Under the pieces are notes generated by a model, which saw only the letters and a list, made by a program, of their open reading frames with translations, had not been told where the DNA came from and searched no databases. A DNA stretch of 64,000 bases from assembly GCA_002255575.1 (NCBI GenBank), contig NCAT01000003.1, forward strand, positions 1-64,000. Reading direction: 5' to 3'. Numbering within the stretch: the first letter of the stretch is position 1; each line of letters begins with the position of its first letter. Source of the DNA: Acidocella sp. 20-57-95 (GTDB lineage: Bacteria; Pseudomonadota; Alphaproteobacteria; Acetobacterales; Acetobacteraceae). The translations under genes and the position numbers were made by a program. Of this stretch, positions 1 to 9,263 are shown one piece after another.

Positions 1-77
1 GTCAGTTCAACAGCAGAAATTTCCTTGGCAGCCAGCTTCGCGCCGGCTTGCGCAATCGTCAGATCGGTCAGGCTCAT
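1..77 (-). CDS. gatA: Asp-tRNA(Asn)/Glu-tRNA(Gln) amidotransferase subunit A, N-terminal fragment
   Basis: Only the first 25 codons are present, running off the left edge; they read MSLTDLTIAQAGAKLAAKEI onward, a typical GatA beginning. GatA is the amidase subunit of the GatCAB complex, which makes ammonia for converting misacylated Glu-tRNA(Gln) or Asp-tRNA(Asn) to the correct aminoacyl-tRNA. The start overlaps the gatC stop by four bases (ATGA), so the two are translationally coupled. The call rests mainly on position after gatC; the amidase signature lies outside the window. Confidence 0.85.
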   Translation of the reverse strand, partial: MSLTDLTIAQAGAKLAAKEISAVEL

Positions 78-361
78 TCGACAACTTTCGGTACAGCAAA
101 AAATTCGCCGGCGCGGTCGGGCGCATTGGCAAGGATTTTCTCAGGCATCTCGCCATCGTTGCAAATATCAGGGCGCAGCCGCATGGCCATTTGCGCCCCA
201 CCGGAAAGCGGCTCAATTCCGGTCACGTCAACCTCGTTCAACTGGTCAACATAGCCCAAAATAGCGTTCAATTCGGTCTGTAACGTGGCTATTTCGGCCT
301 CATCCACGCGAATTCTGGCCAGTTTCGCAATACGGCGAACCGTGGCGGTATCAAGCGACAT
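74..361 (-). CDS. gatC: Asp-tRNA(Asn)/Glu-tRNA(Gln) amidotransferase subunit C
   Basis: A 95-residue protein with the usual GatC features: an N-terminal helix with VRRIAKLARI, a middle LNAILGYVDQLNEVDVTGIE segment and a C-terminal PDR..EFFAVPKVVE tail, where family members read FFxVPKVIE. GatC is a small stabilising subunit that wraps around GatA and contacts GatB. Length matches the family (about 95 residues). It is the first gene of gatCA and is divergent from ruvX with fewer than 50 bases between start codons, so promoters for both directions must lie in that gap or in coding sequence. Confidence 0.95.
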   Translation of the reverse strand: MSLDTATVRRIAKLARIRVDEAEIATLQTELNAILGYVDQLNEVDVTGIEPLSGGAQMAMRLRPDICNDGEMPEKILANAPDRAGEFFAVPKVVE

Positions 362-408
362 TCATAAAATCCTTGGGGTTGCGAGCAAACGGGACCATAA
401 ACACTGGT

Positions 409-841
409 ATGGCCCTCTTCAACCTCATGCAACTCCACGCGGCAATGCCCCCCGGCGCAAGGCTGATTGGCCTGGACCCTGGGTCCAAGCGCATCGGCGT
501 GGCGCTCTCTGACGTCAACCGGCAGATCGCCAGCCCTTATTCCACCATCGTGCGGGCCAAGCTCAAGCACAACGCCGCCGAAATCCGCGCCATTGCGGAC
601 GAGGAAGGGGCGGCTGGTGCCGGCGGCGCAAGCCGCGCGGGACTGGGCGCACGCGCTCTCAGCCGCCACCGGCTTACCCGCGGCCATGATTGATGAAAGC
701 CTGACCACCTCAGAGGTGCAGGCCTTGCTGATTAACGCCGATATGACGCGTGCGCGGCGGGCCGCGATGGTTGATAAATTGGCGGCGGCACAAATTCTGC
801 AAATGGCGCTGGACGCGGCAAGGCCTGCCGCATCCGGCTAG
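409..841 (+). pseudogene. ruvX: Holliday junction resolvase-like RuvX/YqgF, broken by an out-of-frame deletion
   Basis: RuvX (YqgF) is an RNase H-fold nuclease linked to 16S rRNA 5' maturation and proposed in Holliday junction resolution. From the ATG at 409 one frame gives ARLIGLDPGSKRIGVALSD, with the first catalytic Asp, and continues to IRAIADEEGA near 610. The rest of the protein (AAQAARDWAHAL, the IDESLTT acid motif and MVDKLAAAQILQMALD with the last Asp) is in the next frame, ending at 841. Between them the conserved VVGLPxxxxGxEG segment is absent. So roughly a dozen codons plus a frame-breaking remainder have been lost around 606-626. The first frame ends at 693, giving a 94-residue stub. 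It is a true pseudogene or a sequencing/assembly error. A GTG at 617 with AGGAAGGGG upstream could restart translation, but without the N-terminal half. Confidence 0.85.
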
Positions 842-847
842 CATTGC

Positions 848-1030
848 CTACTTCTTCAAGAGATCGCGCGCAGCGTCTTTCACTTGGCCAACGGCGTTTT
901 GTACGGTTCCGGCAGCCTTTTCGGCCTTACCTTGTGCCTGCAAATTGGCATCGCCGGTTAGTTTGCCAGCGACATCTTTAATGCTGCCGGTGGCTTTTTT
1001 CACAGTGCCTGCAATTCGATCTTTATCCAT
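848..1030 (-). CDS. CsbD family stress protein
   Basis: A 60-residue, Lys/Ala/Gly-rich protein beginning MDKDRIAGTVKKATGSIKD, with GKLTGDANLQAQGKAEKAAG, the standard CsbD repeat layout. CsbD-like proteins are abundant small proteins induced in general stress; the biochemical role is unknown. No membrane segment or signal peptide is seen. It follows the entericidin gene on the same strand after 15 bases and probably shares its transcript. Its 3' end faces ruvX with a six-base gap. Confidence 0.93.
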   Translation of the reverse strand: MDKDRIAGTVKKATGSIKDVAGKLTGDANLQAQGKAEKAAGTVQNAVGQVKDAARDLLKK

Positions 1031-1045
1031 GGTCAGCTCCTGTGC

Positions 1046-1210
1046 TTACGGGTGTGGTGATGATGGGGCGTTGGCATTCGCACTATTTGTTAGTGCGTGC
1101 CCGCCTTGGGACATATCCTCGCCAACCCCGGCTGTGGTGTGGCAGGCGCTGATCATGGGGGCTAACGCCAGCAACGCGATGAGCGTTGCCGTGATTTGGA
1201 TTTTTTTCAT
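1046..1210 (-). CDS. Entericidin A/B-type small lipoprotein
   Basis: A 54-residue ORF reading MKKIQITATLIALLALAPMI then SACHTTAGVGEDMSQGGHAL. It has a Lys-rich start, a hydrophobic stretch and a lipobox-like L-x-S-A-C with the lipidated Cys at residue 23. The CxTxxGxGxDxxxxGxxxxxxA body is the entericidin signature. Entericidins are small membrane lipoproteins of a maintenance/bacteriolysis pair linked to stationary phase and envelope stress. GGAGAG lies six bases before the ATG. Only one copy is seen, with no obvious antidote paralogue beside it, and it sits directly upstream of csbD, which suggests a stress-response pair. Confidence 0.88.
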   Translation of the reverse strand: MKKIQITATLIALLALAPMISACHTTAGVGEDMSQGGHALTNSANANAPSSPHP

Positions 1211-1317
1211 TCTATCTCTCCGTTTTTCGTTTTTTATATGTCAGAGAGCGGAACGTTTGTTTCAACGCAATTATCTGAAGGTGGCTGATTGTTTAGGTTT
1301 TGCCCATAAAGGGAATT

Positions 1318-2343
1318 TTACGCCGCCACCAGCCTGGTCTCGTGCAAGCCAAATTCACGCGCCAGCAATGTATAGGAATTCTGACGCGCCGTTGGTTCAT
1401 AAGCGGTTGTGGTGATGGCTAATTCGGCGATTCCAGTCTGTGCCGCCAAGTCCCGTAAGCGTGCCGCGACATCTGCCGCCGTGCCGGAGAAAGCTCGCTC
1501 CTTTACCCGCGCCATGTGAGCGCGCTCAATGTCTGATACGTCCCAGGACGCAGCCTCCGCCGGTGAGGGCAGGGGGATGTATTGTCCCTTATCACGCATC
1601 AGCCGTGCGATGGCGCGCGATTGATAATAGTAGTCGGCCTCCTCCTGGGTTGCCCCGGCGAACGCCCACACCGTCAGGGCGGCGTGCGGCTGCGGCCATT
1701 TTTCTGAAGGCCGGTAGCTGGAATGGTAAATATCCAATGCCTCGCGCGCGCCCACACCATCTGAGAAGAAATACGCAAAACAATAAGGCAACCCAAAAAA
1801 CGCCGCGACCTGCGCGCCGTAATTGGAGCTTCCAAGAATCCAAATCTCTGGCGCAAACGGCCCGCGTGGTTCGGCATGCACCATCCGGAACGGGTGCGCT
1901 TCCGGCAAAGGCGAGCCCGAACTCCAGGCCATTAAATCGCGCACGGCGCTTGGGAAATTATCGGCGGCGGCGGCAGCATTCGGGTTCAAGGCCAGAGCCG
2001 TGCGGCCATCCGAGCCAGGGGCGCGCCCCACACCAAGATCAATCCGCCCGGGCGCAATGGCCTCTAGTACCCGGAACTGCTCGGCCACTTTCAACGCTGA
2101 ATAATGCGGCAGCATTACCCCGGCGCTGCCCACCCGGATGGTTTTGGTGGTCGCGGCAATCGCTGCCATCAGAATTTCCGGCGCTGATCCGGCGACCGCG
2201 CCAGAACTATGATGTTCGGAGACCCAATAGCGTGCATAGCCCAGCGCCTCGCAATGCTGGGCAAGCGCAACTGATTCGCGGATTGAGACGTCAGCGCAGA
2301 CGCCAGAGCGGATGGGTGATTGGTCGAGAACGGAGAATTTCAT
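1318..2343 (-). CDS. LLM-class flavin-dependent oxidoreductase (luciferase-like)
   Basis: A 341-residue bacterial-luciferase-fold protein. Features are MKFSVLDQSPI at the start, the YWVSEHH motif near residue 43, the RVGSAGVMLPHYSALKVAEQF block and RIDLGVGRAPGSD, all typical of the YhbW/limB-like subgroup (DUF-type single-subunit LLM proteins). These enzymes use reduced FMN supplied by a separate reductase; the substrate cannot be told. Cytoplasmic, no signal peptide. It is probably read as a short minus-strand unit after the GGCT-like gene, 28 bases upstream. Confidence 0.9.
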   Translation of the reverse strand: MKFSVLDQSPIRSGVCADVSIRESVALAQHCEALGYARYWVSEHHSSGAVAGSAPEILMAAIAATTKTIRVGSAGVMLPHYSALKVAEQFRVLEAIAPGRIDLGVGRAPGSDGRTALALNPNAAAAADNFPSAVRDLMAWSSGSPLPEAHPFRMVHAEPRGPFAPEIWILGSSNYGAQVAAFFGLPYCFAYFFSDGVGAREALDIYHSSYRPSEKWPQPHAALTVWAFAGATQEEADYYYQSRAIARLMRDKGQYIPLPSPAEAASWDVSDIERAHMARVKERAFSGTAADVAARLRDLAAQTGIAELAITTTAYEPTARQNSYTLLAREFGLHETRLVAA

Positions 2344-2371
2344 TGTATTTATGTATGACGCCGAACGGTGA

Positions 2372-2746
2372 TTAGAAGCTGCGCGAACGCAACGCCATCA
2401 GCTTCTGCCAATTATCGGTCCGCCACGCTACTTTGGTGGGGGCGTCTCCCATAAAGCAGAGAGCTTTTTGCCGCCCATGCGGGGTGCGCAACTGAACGGG
2501 AATTTGCCGGTAGCGGCTGGATTCGTAATTTTGCAGGCGCATCATCATGTCGGCATTCACCCGCATAATTACCCCATGCACGCTGGCCCGTGGGGCGCGG
2601 CGCAAAGTTGGGTAACGTGTGCCGCGCAACGAAACGCGTTCATAGCCATGCAAGATCGCCGGCACGGGCGGATGCTTAATGGGCCGGCCCGCACAGCGGC
2701 CAAACCCCGCCGGTTCGATCAGCGTGCCATATAAAAACAGCTTCAT
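2372..2746 (-). CDS. Gamma-glutamylcyclotransferase (GGCT/AIG2)-like protein
   Basis: A 124-residue protein with FLYGTL at residues 3-8, the glycine-loop signature of the GGCT/AIG2 fold, and [14 protein letters not shown] near residue 93, where the Glu matches the catalytic acid of the family. Members cyclise gamma-glutamyl amines or glutathione fragments to 5-oxoproline, but many bacterial AIG2-like proteins have unproved substrates. Its start codon overlaps the lipB stop by four bases, so it is co-translated with lipB. No signal peptide. Confidence 0.85.
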   Translation of the reverse strand: MKLFLYGTLIEPAGFGRCAGRPIKHPPVPAILHGYERVSLRGTRYPTLRRAPRASVHGVIMRVNADMMMRLQNYESSRYRQIPVQLRTPHGRQKALCFMGDAPTKVAWRTDNWQKLMALRSRSF

Positions 2747-3390
2747 TCAAAAACCTTGCTGAAATTTCGGCGCAGTGCCGCATCTACCTGTGCCATCGTT
2801 GCATCCACCCCCAAGGCCGCCAGGCTGGTGACACCATGTTCGCGAATTCCGCAAGGGATAATGCCAGAAAAATGCTCCAAATCCGGTTTCACATTCAGGG
2901 CCATGCCGTGCCAGCTCACCCAGCGGCTGACCCGCACCCCGATCGCGCCGATTTTTTCTTCTCCCCCGTTACGCGCAATCCAGATCCCCACCCGGCCCGT
3001 GCGCACTTCGCCTTTCACACCAAAATCCGCCAGCGTGCCAATCATCCAGGTTTCCAGCCCATGCACAAAAGCCCGCACATCGCGGGCCGGGATGTTGCCG
3101 TGCGGCTGCTTCAAATCCAGCATCACATAGGCCACGCGCTGGCCGGGGCCATGATACGTCCATTGCCCACCGCGCCCGGCATCATAGGTCGGGAAACGCC
3201 CGGCATCCTGCAAATCTGCGGGATTGGCAGAGGTGCCGGCGGTGTAGAGCGGCGGGTGCTCGACCAGCCAGATTTTCTCTGCCGCTATCCCAGCCTGCAT
3301 GGCGGCAATATGGTCCTGCATCGCTGAAACGGCCGTATCATACGGCGTTAAGCCGTCCTCGACATGCCATGTTGCCGGGCTTTTCAGCAT
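2743..3390 (-). CDS. lipB: Lipoyl(octanoyl) transferase
   Basis: LipB moves the octanoyl group from acyl carrier protein to the lipoyl domains of pyruvate and 2-oxoglutarate dehydrogenases and the glycine cleavage H protein; LipA then inserts sulfur. At 215 residues the length fits. The [12 protein letters not shown] block is at residues 73-84, the catalytic Lys is K146 in [11 protein letters not shown], and the catalytic Cys is C180 in SGIIPCGI. The start lies only 48 bases from the tRNA-Leu gene on the opposite strand. The stop overlaps the GGCT-like gene. Confidence 0.97.
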   Translation of the reverse strand: MLKSPATWHVEDGLTPYDTAVSAMQDHIAAMQAGIAAEKIWLVEHPPLYTAGTSANPADLQDAGRFPTYDAGRGGQWTYHGPGQRVAYVMLDLKQPHGNIPARDVRAFVHGLETWMIGTLADFGVKGEVRTGRVGIWIARNGGEEKIGAIGVRVSRWVSWHGMALNVKPDLEHFSGIIPCGIREHGVTSLAALGVDATMAQVDAALRRNFSKVFE

Positions 3391-3438
3391 AGTCTATAGC
3401 CTCCGAGCGCGCGGCTTTGGCCCGGGCATTCCCACGGT

Positions 3439-3524
3439 GCGGTCGTGGTGAAATGGTAGACACGCAAGCTTGAGGTGCTTGTGGGGGAAACCCCTTGGAA
3501 GTTCGAGTCTTCTCGACCGCACCA
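3439..3524 (+). tRNA. tRNA-Leu (anticodon GAG)
   Basis: An 86-base type II (long variable arm) tRNA. The acceptor stem GCGGTCG pairs perfectly with CGACCGC, followed by A and an encoded CCA at 3522-3524. The D-arm carries GGTAGAC. The anticodon stem CAAGC/GCTTG holds the loop TTGAGGT with anticodon GAG, reading CUC and CUU codons. The variable arm is GTGGGGGAAACCCC and the T-arm contains GTTCGAGTC. It stands alone between lipB (opposite strand) and maeB. Confidence 0.97.
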
Positions 3525-3636
3525 TTTACATATTCCGATAAATCTCTGTGAAAAATTCATATCAGCCACCGGTTGTCTCACATGCCCGTCTGGCGCATGA
3601 AACATGGTATCGGAACGGGTTAGGGGGAGCAAAATC

Positions 3637-5907
3637 ATGGATGAAGATTTACGCAAAGCGGCGCTGGATTACCATCGCTTCCCCCGGCCCGGCAAACTTG
3701 CCATCACCGCCACCAAGCGGATGGAAACCTCGCGCGATCTTTCCTTGGCCTATTCCCCCGGCGTTGCAGCCGCGTGCGATGCCATTAAGGCCGAACCTGA
3801 CACATCCTTCGACTACACCTCCCGCGCCAACCTCGTTGGTGTGATCACCAACGGCACGGCTGTGCTGGGCCTCGGCAATATCGGCGCGCTGGCTGGTAAG
3901 CCGGTGATGGAGGGCAAGGCGGTTCTGTTCAAGAAATTCGCCGGGATCGATAGTTTTGATATTGAGATTAACGAGACTGACCCGGATAAATTCATTGAAA
4001 TCGTGGCTTCGATGGAGCCGACCTTCGGTGGAATTAACCTTGAGGATATCAAGGCGCCGGAATGCTTTCATATCGAGCAGACCTTGCGCGCCCGGATGCA
4101 AATTCCGGTCTTCCATGACGACCAGCACGGCACCGCCATTATTGTGGGTGCCGCCGTTCTGAATGCCATGAAGGTGCAGAAGAAAGACATCAAGGAGGTT
4201 AAAATCGTGACCTCCGGCGCCGGTGCGGCAGCGCTCTCCTGCGTTAACACGCTCATCGCGCTGGGTGCCAACCCCGAACATATCACCATGACCGATATTG
4301 AGGGCGTGGTGTATAAGGGCCGCCCGAAGCTGGACCCGACACTCGCCCATGTGGCGCGCGACACCAATGCGCGGACATTGAAAGAAGTACTGGAGGGCGC
4401 GGATGTTTTCCTTGGCCTGTCCGCCCCGCGCGTGCTGAAGGAAGAATGGCTCTCGCTGCTCGGCCCCAACCCGCTAATCCTCGCTCTCGCGAATCCTGAG
4501 CCCGAAATCGTGCCAGAGCTCGTTAAAAAGCACCGCCCGGATGCCATTATGGCGACCGGCCGTTCGGATTACCCGAACCAGGTCAATAACGTCTTGTGTT
4601 TCCCCTTCATCTTCCGGGGGGCGCTTGATGTGCGCGCCACCGCCATCACTGAAAGCATGAAGCTTGCTGCGGTTGAAGCCATTGCCGAACTGGCGCGGGT
4701 CGAAGCCTCCGACACCGTGGCGGCTGCCTATGGTGGCCTGGCGCCGATGTTTGGCCCCGAATATATTATCCCGAAACCGTTCGACCCGCGGCTGATTATG
4801 CATATTGCCCCTGCCGTGGCACGCGCTGCCATGGAAGCCGGCGTCGCCCGCAAGCCCATCGAGGATTGGGATGTGTATAAGCACGAGCTGGAGCGCTTCG
4901 TGTTTCGCTCCGGCCAGTTGCTGCGCCCGGTCATTGAAGTGGCCCGCAAAGCGTTTCCGCGCATTGTGTATGCCGAGGGCGAGGATGAACGCACCTTGCG
5001 CGCCGTCCAGACTGTTATCGACGACCACATGGCGCAGCCGATCTTGTTTGGCCGTGGGATGGCAATCGCGGCGAAAATCAACGCTCTAGGGTTGCGGATG
5101 CGTCCGGGGATCGACGTTAAAATTGTCGATTTTGAGCAGGACAAAGCGATGTTCAGCGCGCTGCAGGCAGACTATGTCAGGCTTGTTGGCCGTCGTGGTG
5201 TGCCGCCCGATGCCGCCGCCCGGCAATTATTAAAGCGCCCCACCGTGGCCGCCGGTATGCTGTTGGCCAACGGCTACGCCGATGCCGCCATATGCGGGGG
5301 TATGGGCGATTGGTGGCGGCATTTCCAATATGCCATGCCGGTCATTCAGCGCCGCCCCGGCGTGAACCGGGTTTACGCCATGACCGCCCTTATCTTGCAA
5401 ACCGGTGTGCTGTTCTTCTGCGATACCCATGTGAATGTGGACCCCACCGCCGATGAGATTGCCGAAATGACGGTGCTGGCGGCTGAAACCGTGCATAATT
5501 TTGGCATTACGCCGAAAATCGCGTTGCTCTCGCACTCAAATTTTGGCGCCTCCAATTCCCCCTCCGCCCGGAAAATGCGCCTGGCACTAGCCATGATCCG
5601 CGCCCAAAACCCGGAGCTCGAAATCGACGGGGAAATGCACGCAGATGCCGCTTTGGTTGAACAAATCCGCAATAACGCGGTCTCGGACAGTACCCTCACC
5701 GGAACCGCCAACCTCCTGGTGATGCCCAATATCGATTCCGCCAACATCGCCTTCAACCTTGTGAAAGCAACCGGCGAAGGTGTGACCGTAGGCCCGATCC
5801 TGCTTGGCCTCGCCAAGCCGCTCCATATTGCTGTCCCCAGCGTCACGGCTCGTGGCTTGGTTAATATCAGCGCCGTCGCGGCGATGCAGTCCGCTCTGGT
5901 GAAGTAA
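3637..5907 (+). CDS. maeB: NADP-dependent malic enzyme with C-terminal phosphotransacetylase-like domain
   Basis: Catalyses oxidative decarboxylation of malate to pyruvate with NADP. The 756-residue product has an N-terminal malic enzyme domain ([11 protein letters not shown] near 38-48, FHDDQHGTA at 159-167) and a Rossmann segment with GAGAAA near 194. From about residue 425 there is a phosphotransacetylase-like domain ([26 protein letters not shown]). In this family the PTA part usually lacks transferase activity and senses acetyl-CoA. The ATG at 3637 was chosen because AGGGGGAG lies about eight bases upstream; an in-frame ATG at 3604 lacks a ribosome site. It is monocistronic. Confidence 0.96.
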   Translation: MDEDLRKAALDYHRFPRPGKLAITATKRMETSRDLSLAYSPGVAAACDAIKAEPDTSFDYTSRANLVGVITNGTAVLGLGNIGALAGKPVMEGKAVLFKKFAGIDSFDIEINETDPDKFIEIVASMEPTFGGINLEDIKAPECFHIEQTLRARMQIPVFHDDQHGTAIIVGAAVLNAMKVQKKDIKEVKIVTSGAGAAALSCVNTLIALGANPEHITMTDIEGVVYKGRPKLDPTLAHVARDTNARTLKEVLEGADVFLGLSAPRVLKEEWLSLLGPNPLILALANPEPEIVPELVKKHRPDAIMATGRSDYPNQVNNVLCFPFIFRGALDVRATAITESMKLAAVEAIAELARVEASDTVAAAYGGLAPMFGPEYIIPKPFDPRLIMHIAPAVARAAMEAGVARKPIEDWDVYKHELERFVFRSGQLLRPVIEVARKAFPRIVYAEGEDERTLRAVQTVIDDHMAQPILFGRGMAIAAKINALGLRMRPGIDVKIVDFEQDKAMFSALQADYVRLVGRRGVPPDAAARQLLKRPTVAAGMLLANGYADAAICGGMGDWWRHFQYAMPVIQRRPGVNRVYAMTALILQTGVLFFCDTHVNVDPTADEIAEMTVLAAETVHNFGITPKIALLSHSNFGASNSPSARKMRLALAMIRAQNPELEIDGEMHADAALVEQIRNNAVSDSTLTGTANLLVMPNIDSANIAFNLVKATGEGVTVGPILLGLAKPLHIAVPSVTARGLVNISAVAAMQSALVK

Positions 5908-5958
5908 CAGGGCAGGGCCGCCCGGCTGCGCTTACCACCCATACCCCCCCCTAAAGGG

Positions 5959-6117
5959 TTGCCATAGCGGCTGGGGTTTGGCATATGCGGCTCGTTCGCA
6001 TGGTGCGAACAAATTCACACGCAGGGTGCCTTGCCTGGGGTTCTACCCTTTGGTCCGGTGCCGAGAGGCCTGATCCTGCGGAGGTTTAACCGGATTTTGA
6101 CAAGGAAGGGTGCTATT
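5959..6117 (+). promoter_or_regulatory. Probable promoter and 5' leader of rpsB-tsf
   Basis: The gap between maeB and rpsB is 210 bases, long for this window. TTGCCA (5959-5964) and CATATG (5982-5987), 17 bases apart, form a weak sigma-70-like pair. A perfect hairpin GTTCGCA-TGG-TGCGAAC follows at 5994-6010, then a G-rich structured stretch. A strong AAGGAAGGG lies before the ATG. Autogenous control of rpsB by S2 through its leader is known in gammaproteobacteria; whether this leader does the same is inference from its length and fold potential. Confidence 0.35.
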
Positions 6118-6891
6118 ATGGCATTACCGGAAGTTTCTTTACGTCACCTGCTCGAAGCAGGTGTTCATTTTGGTCACAATACCCGCCGCTGGAACCCGCG
6201 CATGGCGCCCTTCCTGTTCGGGGTTCGTAACCAGGTTCATATTATCGATTTGCAGCAGACCGTTCCGATGCTGGAACGCGCCCTGAAGGCTGTCCGCGAC
6301 GTGACCGCCGCTGGTGGCCGTGTGTTGTTCGTGGGCACCAAGCGTGCGGCGGCGGATTACGTGGCTGAGTCCGCGCAGCGTTGCGGCCAGTATTACGTGA
6401 ACCATCGCTGGCTGGGCGGCATGTTGACCAACTGGAAGACCATCACGGGGTCCATCAAGCGCCTGCGCCAGATGGACGAGCTGCTGGCCGGTGAGACCCA
6501 GGGTTTGACCAAGAAAGAAGTGCTGAACCTGACGCGCGATAAGGAAAAGCTGGAACGCGCTCTGGGCGGCATCAAGGATATGGGCGGCCTGCCGGATATT
6601 CTGTTCATCATCGACACCAACAAGGAAAAGCTGGCGGTTGAAGAAGCCAACAAGCTCGGCATTCCGGTGATTGCGGTGCTGGATTCCAACTCCGACCCAA
6701 CCGGCGTGACCTTCCCGGTCCCGGGCAATGACGACGCCATCCGCGCCATTACGCTGTATTGCGATCTGATCGCCGGTGCGGTGCTGGATGGTATCAGCGC
6801 TGAGATGGGCGCCTCGGGCCGCGATTTGGGCGCTGCGGCTGAGCCGATCTTGGACGTGCTGCCAGAGCCTGAGGTTGCTGCGGCTGTCTAA
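6118..6891 (+). CDS. rpsB: 30S ribosomal protein S2
   Basis: A 257-residue S2 with the expected blocks: [70 protein letters not shown] and [14 protein letters not shown]2 binds late on the 30S back near S1. The ATG at 6118 follows AAGGAAGGG. An upstream in-frame extension to 6031 would add residues not seen in S2 and lacks a ribosome site. First gene of rpsB-tsf-pyrH-frr-uppS-cdsA-dxr-rseP, a very conserved bacterial order. Confidence 0.99.
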   Translation: MALPEVSLRHLLEAGVHFGHNTRRWNPRMAPFLFGVRNQVHIIDLQQTVPMLERALKAVRDVTAAGGRVLFVGTKRAAADYVAESAQRCGQYYVNHRWLGGMLTNWKTITGSIKRLRQMDELLAGETQGLTKKEVLNLTRDKEKLERALGGIKDMGGLPDILFIIDTNKEKLAVEEANKLGIPVIAVLDSNSDPTGVTFPVPGNDDAIRAITLYCDLIAGAVLDGISAEMGASGRDLGAAAEPILDVLPEPEVAAAV

Positions 6892-6914
6892 TTAAATTTT
6901 TCTGAACATGGCAA

Positions 6915-6949
6915 AACGGCGTTGCTTTGCGTGTAAAGGCAACGCCGTT
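6915..6949 (+). terminator. Hairpin between rpsB and tsf, probable attenuator
   Basis: An 11-bp perfect stem (AACGGCGTTGC / GCAACGCCGTT), extended by TTT/AAA with one bulged G, closes a short loop. The bases after it (ATCTTGAG) are not a T-run, so full intrinsic termination is unlikely. In Escherichia coli partial termination between rpsB and tsf sets the S2 to EF-Ts ratio; the same role is likely here but is inferred. Confidence 0.6.
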
Positions 6950-6972
6950 ATCTTGAGATAGAGGAGCGGATT

Positions 6973-7878
6973 ATGGCTGAAATTACTGCAGCTTTGGTAA
7001 AAGAACTGCGCGAAACATCGGGCGCCGGCATGATGGATTGCAAGAAGGCGCTGGTGGAGAGCGAAGGCGATATTCAGGGCGCGATCGACTGGCTGCGCAA
7101 GAAGGGCCTTTCGGCGGCTGCCAAGAAGTCTGGCCGGGTGGCCTCTGAAGGTCTGGTTGGCATTGCGCTGGCGCCGGGCAAGGGCGCGATGGTTGAAATT
7201 AACGCCGAGACCGACTTTGTGGCGCGTAACGAAGCCTTCCAGGCATTTGTGGAAACCGCTGCCAAGATCGCGCTGGAAACCGGCGAAGATGTGGACGCTT
7301 TGAAGGCGGCGCCTTACCCGGGTTCTGAGCGCAATGTGGCTGATGAGCTGGTGCATCTGGTTGCCACCATCGGTGAGAACATGACCGTGCGCCGCGTCGC
7401 CGTCATCGAAGTGCCGGGTGGCGTGGTGTCTGGCTATATGCACAGCGCCTTGAAGCCTGGCTTGGGCAAAATCGGCGTGTTGGTTGGTTTGGCTGACAAG
7501 GCCGATGAAGCGACCGCGTCGCTGGGACGTCAGATTGGCATGCATGTGGCCGCAACCCGCCCGGATGCGTTGAGCATTGCAGACGTGGACCCGGCAGCTT
7601 TGGAACGCGAAAAAGCGATTCTGGCCGACCAGGCGCGCGCTTCGGGCAAGCCGGATGCGATTATCGAGAAGATGATGGCCGGCCGGATCGCCAAATATTA
7701 CGACGACGTGGTGCTGCTGGAGCAGGTGTTCGTGATCGACGGCGAGAGCAAGGTGAAGGCGGTGGTCGAGAAGGCCGGTACCAAGATCACCCGGTTCGTG
7801 CGCTTCCACCTCGGGGAAGGCATCGAAAAGGAAGCGACCGACTTCGCTGCTGAAGTGGCTGCTGCCGCCGGTATCTAA
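6973..7878 (+). CDS. tsf: Translation elongation factor Ts
   Basis: EF-Ts exchanges GDP for GTP on EF-Tu. The 301-residue protein starts with a UBA-like domain ([24 protein letters not shown]) followed by the conserved [10 protein letters not shown] motif near residue 80 that contacts the EF-Tu nucleotide site. Core subdomains follow, with a C-terminal [15 protein letters not shown] ending. GAGGAG lies before the ATG. It is downstream of rpsB across a hairpin. Confidence 0.99.
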   Translation: MAEITAALVKELRETSGAGMMDCKKALVESEGDIQGAIDWLRKKGLSAAAKKSGRVASEGLVGIALAPGKGAMVEINAETDFVARNEAFQAFVETAAKIALETGEDVDALKAAPYPGSERNVADELVHLVATIGENMTVRRVAVIEVPGGVVSGYMHSALKPGLGKIGVLVGLADKADEATASLGRQIGMHVAATRPDALSIADVDPAALEREKAILADQARASGKPDAIIEKMMAGRIAKYYDDVVLLEQVFVIDGESKVKAVVEKAGTKITRFVRFHLGEGIEKEATDFAAEVAAAAGI

Positions 7879-7952
7879 TTGCGCCGGTAGAAACTCTTGT
7901 GAGGGGCGGTTCAGGCGTTTAGCTTGTGCCGCCCTTCCTGTATGGACTGATC

Positions 7953-8681
7953 ATGACATCGATTCCCAAATATAAGCGCGTCTTGTTGAAAGTCTCTGGC
8001 GAGGCCCTGATGGGCAAGCGCGATTACGGGCTGGACACTGAAACCGTGAATGCCATTGCCGCTGATGTGCGTGATGTGGTGGCGATGGGCGTACAAGTGT
8101 GCCTGGTCATCGGCGGGGGCAATATTTTCCGGGGCATTGCCGGGGCGGCTGGCGGGATGGACCGCTCTCAGGCAGACTTCATGGGTATGCTAGCAACCGT
8201 GATGAACGCGTTGGCCGTGCAATCGGCACTCGAAAAGCTTGATGTTCAAACGCGTGTGCAGTCCGCTATCCCGATGGCCTCAGTGTGTGAGCCTTACATT
8301 CGCCGCCGGGCCGAGCGGCATATGGAAAAAGGCCGGGTGGTGGTGTTCGCCGCTGGCACGGGTAACCCATTTTTCACAACGGACACGGCCGCGGCGCTGC
8401 GGGCGGCTGAAATGCATTGCGATGCGCTTTTGAAAGGTACGCAGGTTGATGGCGTATATTCCGCCGACCCGCGCAAGGTGGCCAACGCGCAGCGCTACGA
8501 AGAACTCACTTATCTGGACGTGCTGGCGCGTGATTTGAACGTGATGGATGCTGCCGCCATAAGTCTGGCACGGGAAAATCATTTGCCGATTATTGTGTTC
8601 AATATCCACGCTCCCGGTGCGTTTGCCGCCGTGATGCGGGGCGAGGGGCTGTTTACCCGGATTATTGAGCCGGGAAGATAA
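7953..8681 (+). CDS. pyrH: UMP kinase
   Basis: Phosphorylates UMP to UDP in pyrimidine nucleotide synthesis; bacterial PyrH is a hexameric amino-acid-kinase-fold enzyme. Visible blocks are [64 protein letters not shown] and [13 protein letters not shown]. Taking ATG 7953 gives 242 residues, near the family norm. An in-frame GTG at 7926 would add nine residues. No strong ribosome site is visible at either. Confidence 0.98.
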   Translation: MTSIPKYKRVLLKVSGEALMGKRDYGLDTETVNAIAADVRDVVAMGVQVCLVIGGGNIFRGIAGAAGGMDRSQADFMGMLATVMNALAVQSALEKLDVQTRVQSAIPMASVCEPYIRRRAERHMEKGRVVVFAAGTGNPFFTTDTAAALRAAEMHCDALLKGTQVDGVYSADPRKVANAQRYEELTYLDVLARDLNVMDAAAISLARENHLPIIVFNIHAPGAFAAVMRGEGLFTRIIEPGR

Positions 8682-8696
8682 AAGAGGAAAAATTCG

Positions 8697-9263
8697 ATGC
8701 CTGCCGATATTAATAGTCTGAAGCAAGATTTATCCCGCCGCATGGATGGGGCACTGGATGCGCTTAAGCGCGAATTTGGTGGCCTGCGCACCGGACGTGC
8801 CAGCCCGGCTTTGCTGGACCCGGTGAAAGTGGAAGCTTACGGCCAGATGATGCCGATTAATCAGGTTGCCACGGTCGCGGTGCCGGAATCGCGCATGTTG
8901 ACCGTGCAGGTCTGGGACCGCTCGATGGTGAATTCGGTGGTGGCCGCCATTCGCGATTGTGGGCTGGGTCTGAACCCGCAGCCCGATGGCCAGGTTGTGC
9001 GCGTGCCGCTGCCGATGTTGACCGAAGAACGCCGTAACGAGCTGGCCAAAACGGCTGCCAAATATGCCGAAAATGCCCGCATTGCGGTGCGTGGCGTGCG
9101 CCGTGACGGCATGGAGCAGATTAAAGCCCTGCAAAAGAAGCATGAGATCAGCGAAGATGACGAGCGCGACTGGTCAGAACAGGTGCAAAAGCTGACCGAT
9201 GGCTATATCAAGCGGCTTGATGAAAGCTTAGCTGAGAAAGAAAAGGACATCCGCCAAGTCTGA
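8697..9263 (+). CDS. frr: Ribosome recycling factor
   Basis: RRF releases ribosomes from mRNA after termination, together with EF-G. The 188-residue protein has the family pattern [61 protein letters not shown] and [19 protein letters not shown] lies about eight bases before the ATG. Its stop overlaps the uppS start by one base (TGATG). Confidence 0.99.
   Translation: MPADINSLKQDLSRRMDGALDALKREFGGLRTGRASPALLDPVKVEAYGQMMPINQVATVAVPESRMLTVQVWDRSMVNSVVAAIRDCGLGLNPQPDGQVVRVPLPMLTEERRNELAKTAAKYAENARIAVRGVRRDGMEQIKALQKKHEISEDDERDWSEQVQKLTDGYIKRLDESLAEKEKDIRQV

Noticed and set aside
617..841. Separate functional gene from GTG 617 in the ruvX region
   Set aside because: There is an SD-like AGGAAGGGG upstream, but the product would lack the first catalytic Asp and half the RNase H fold; a broken ruvX explains it better.
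1440..2375. Long plus-strand ORF antisense to the LLM oxidoreductase (about 311 codons)
   Set aside because: Pro/Arg-rich antisense shadow; the minus-strand frame has clear luciferase-fold motifs and a ribosome site context.
3649..4350. Long minus-strand ORF inside maeB (about 233 codons)
   Set aside because: It is fully antisense to a clearly conserved enzyme, and the residues are rich in His/Gly/Arg with no family resemblance, the usual shadow of a high-G+C gene.
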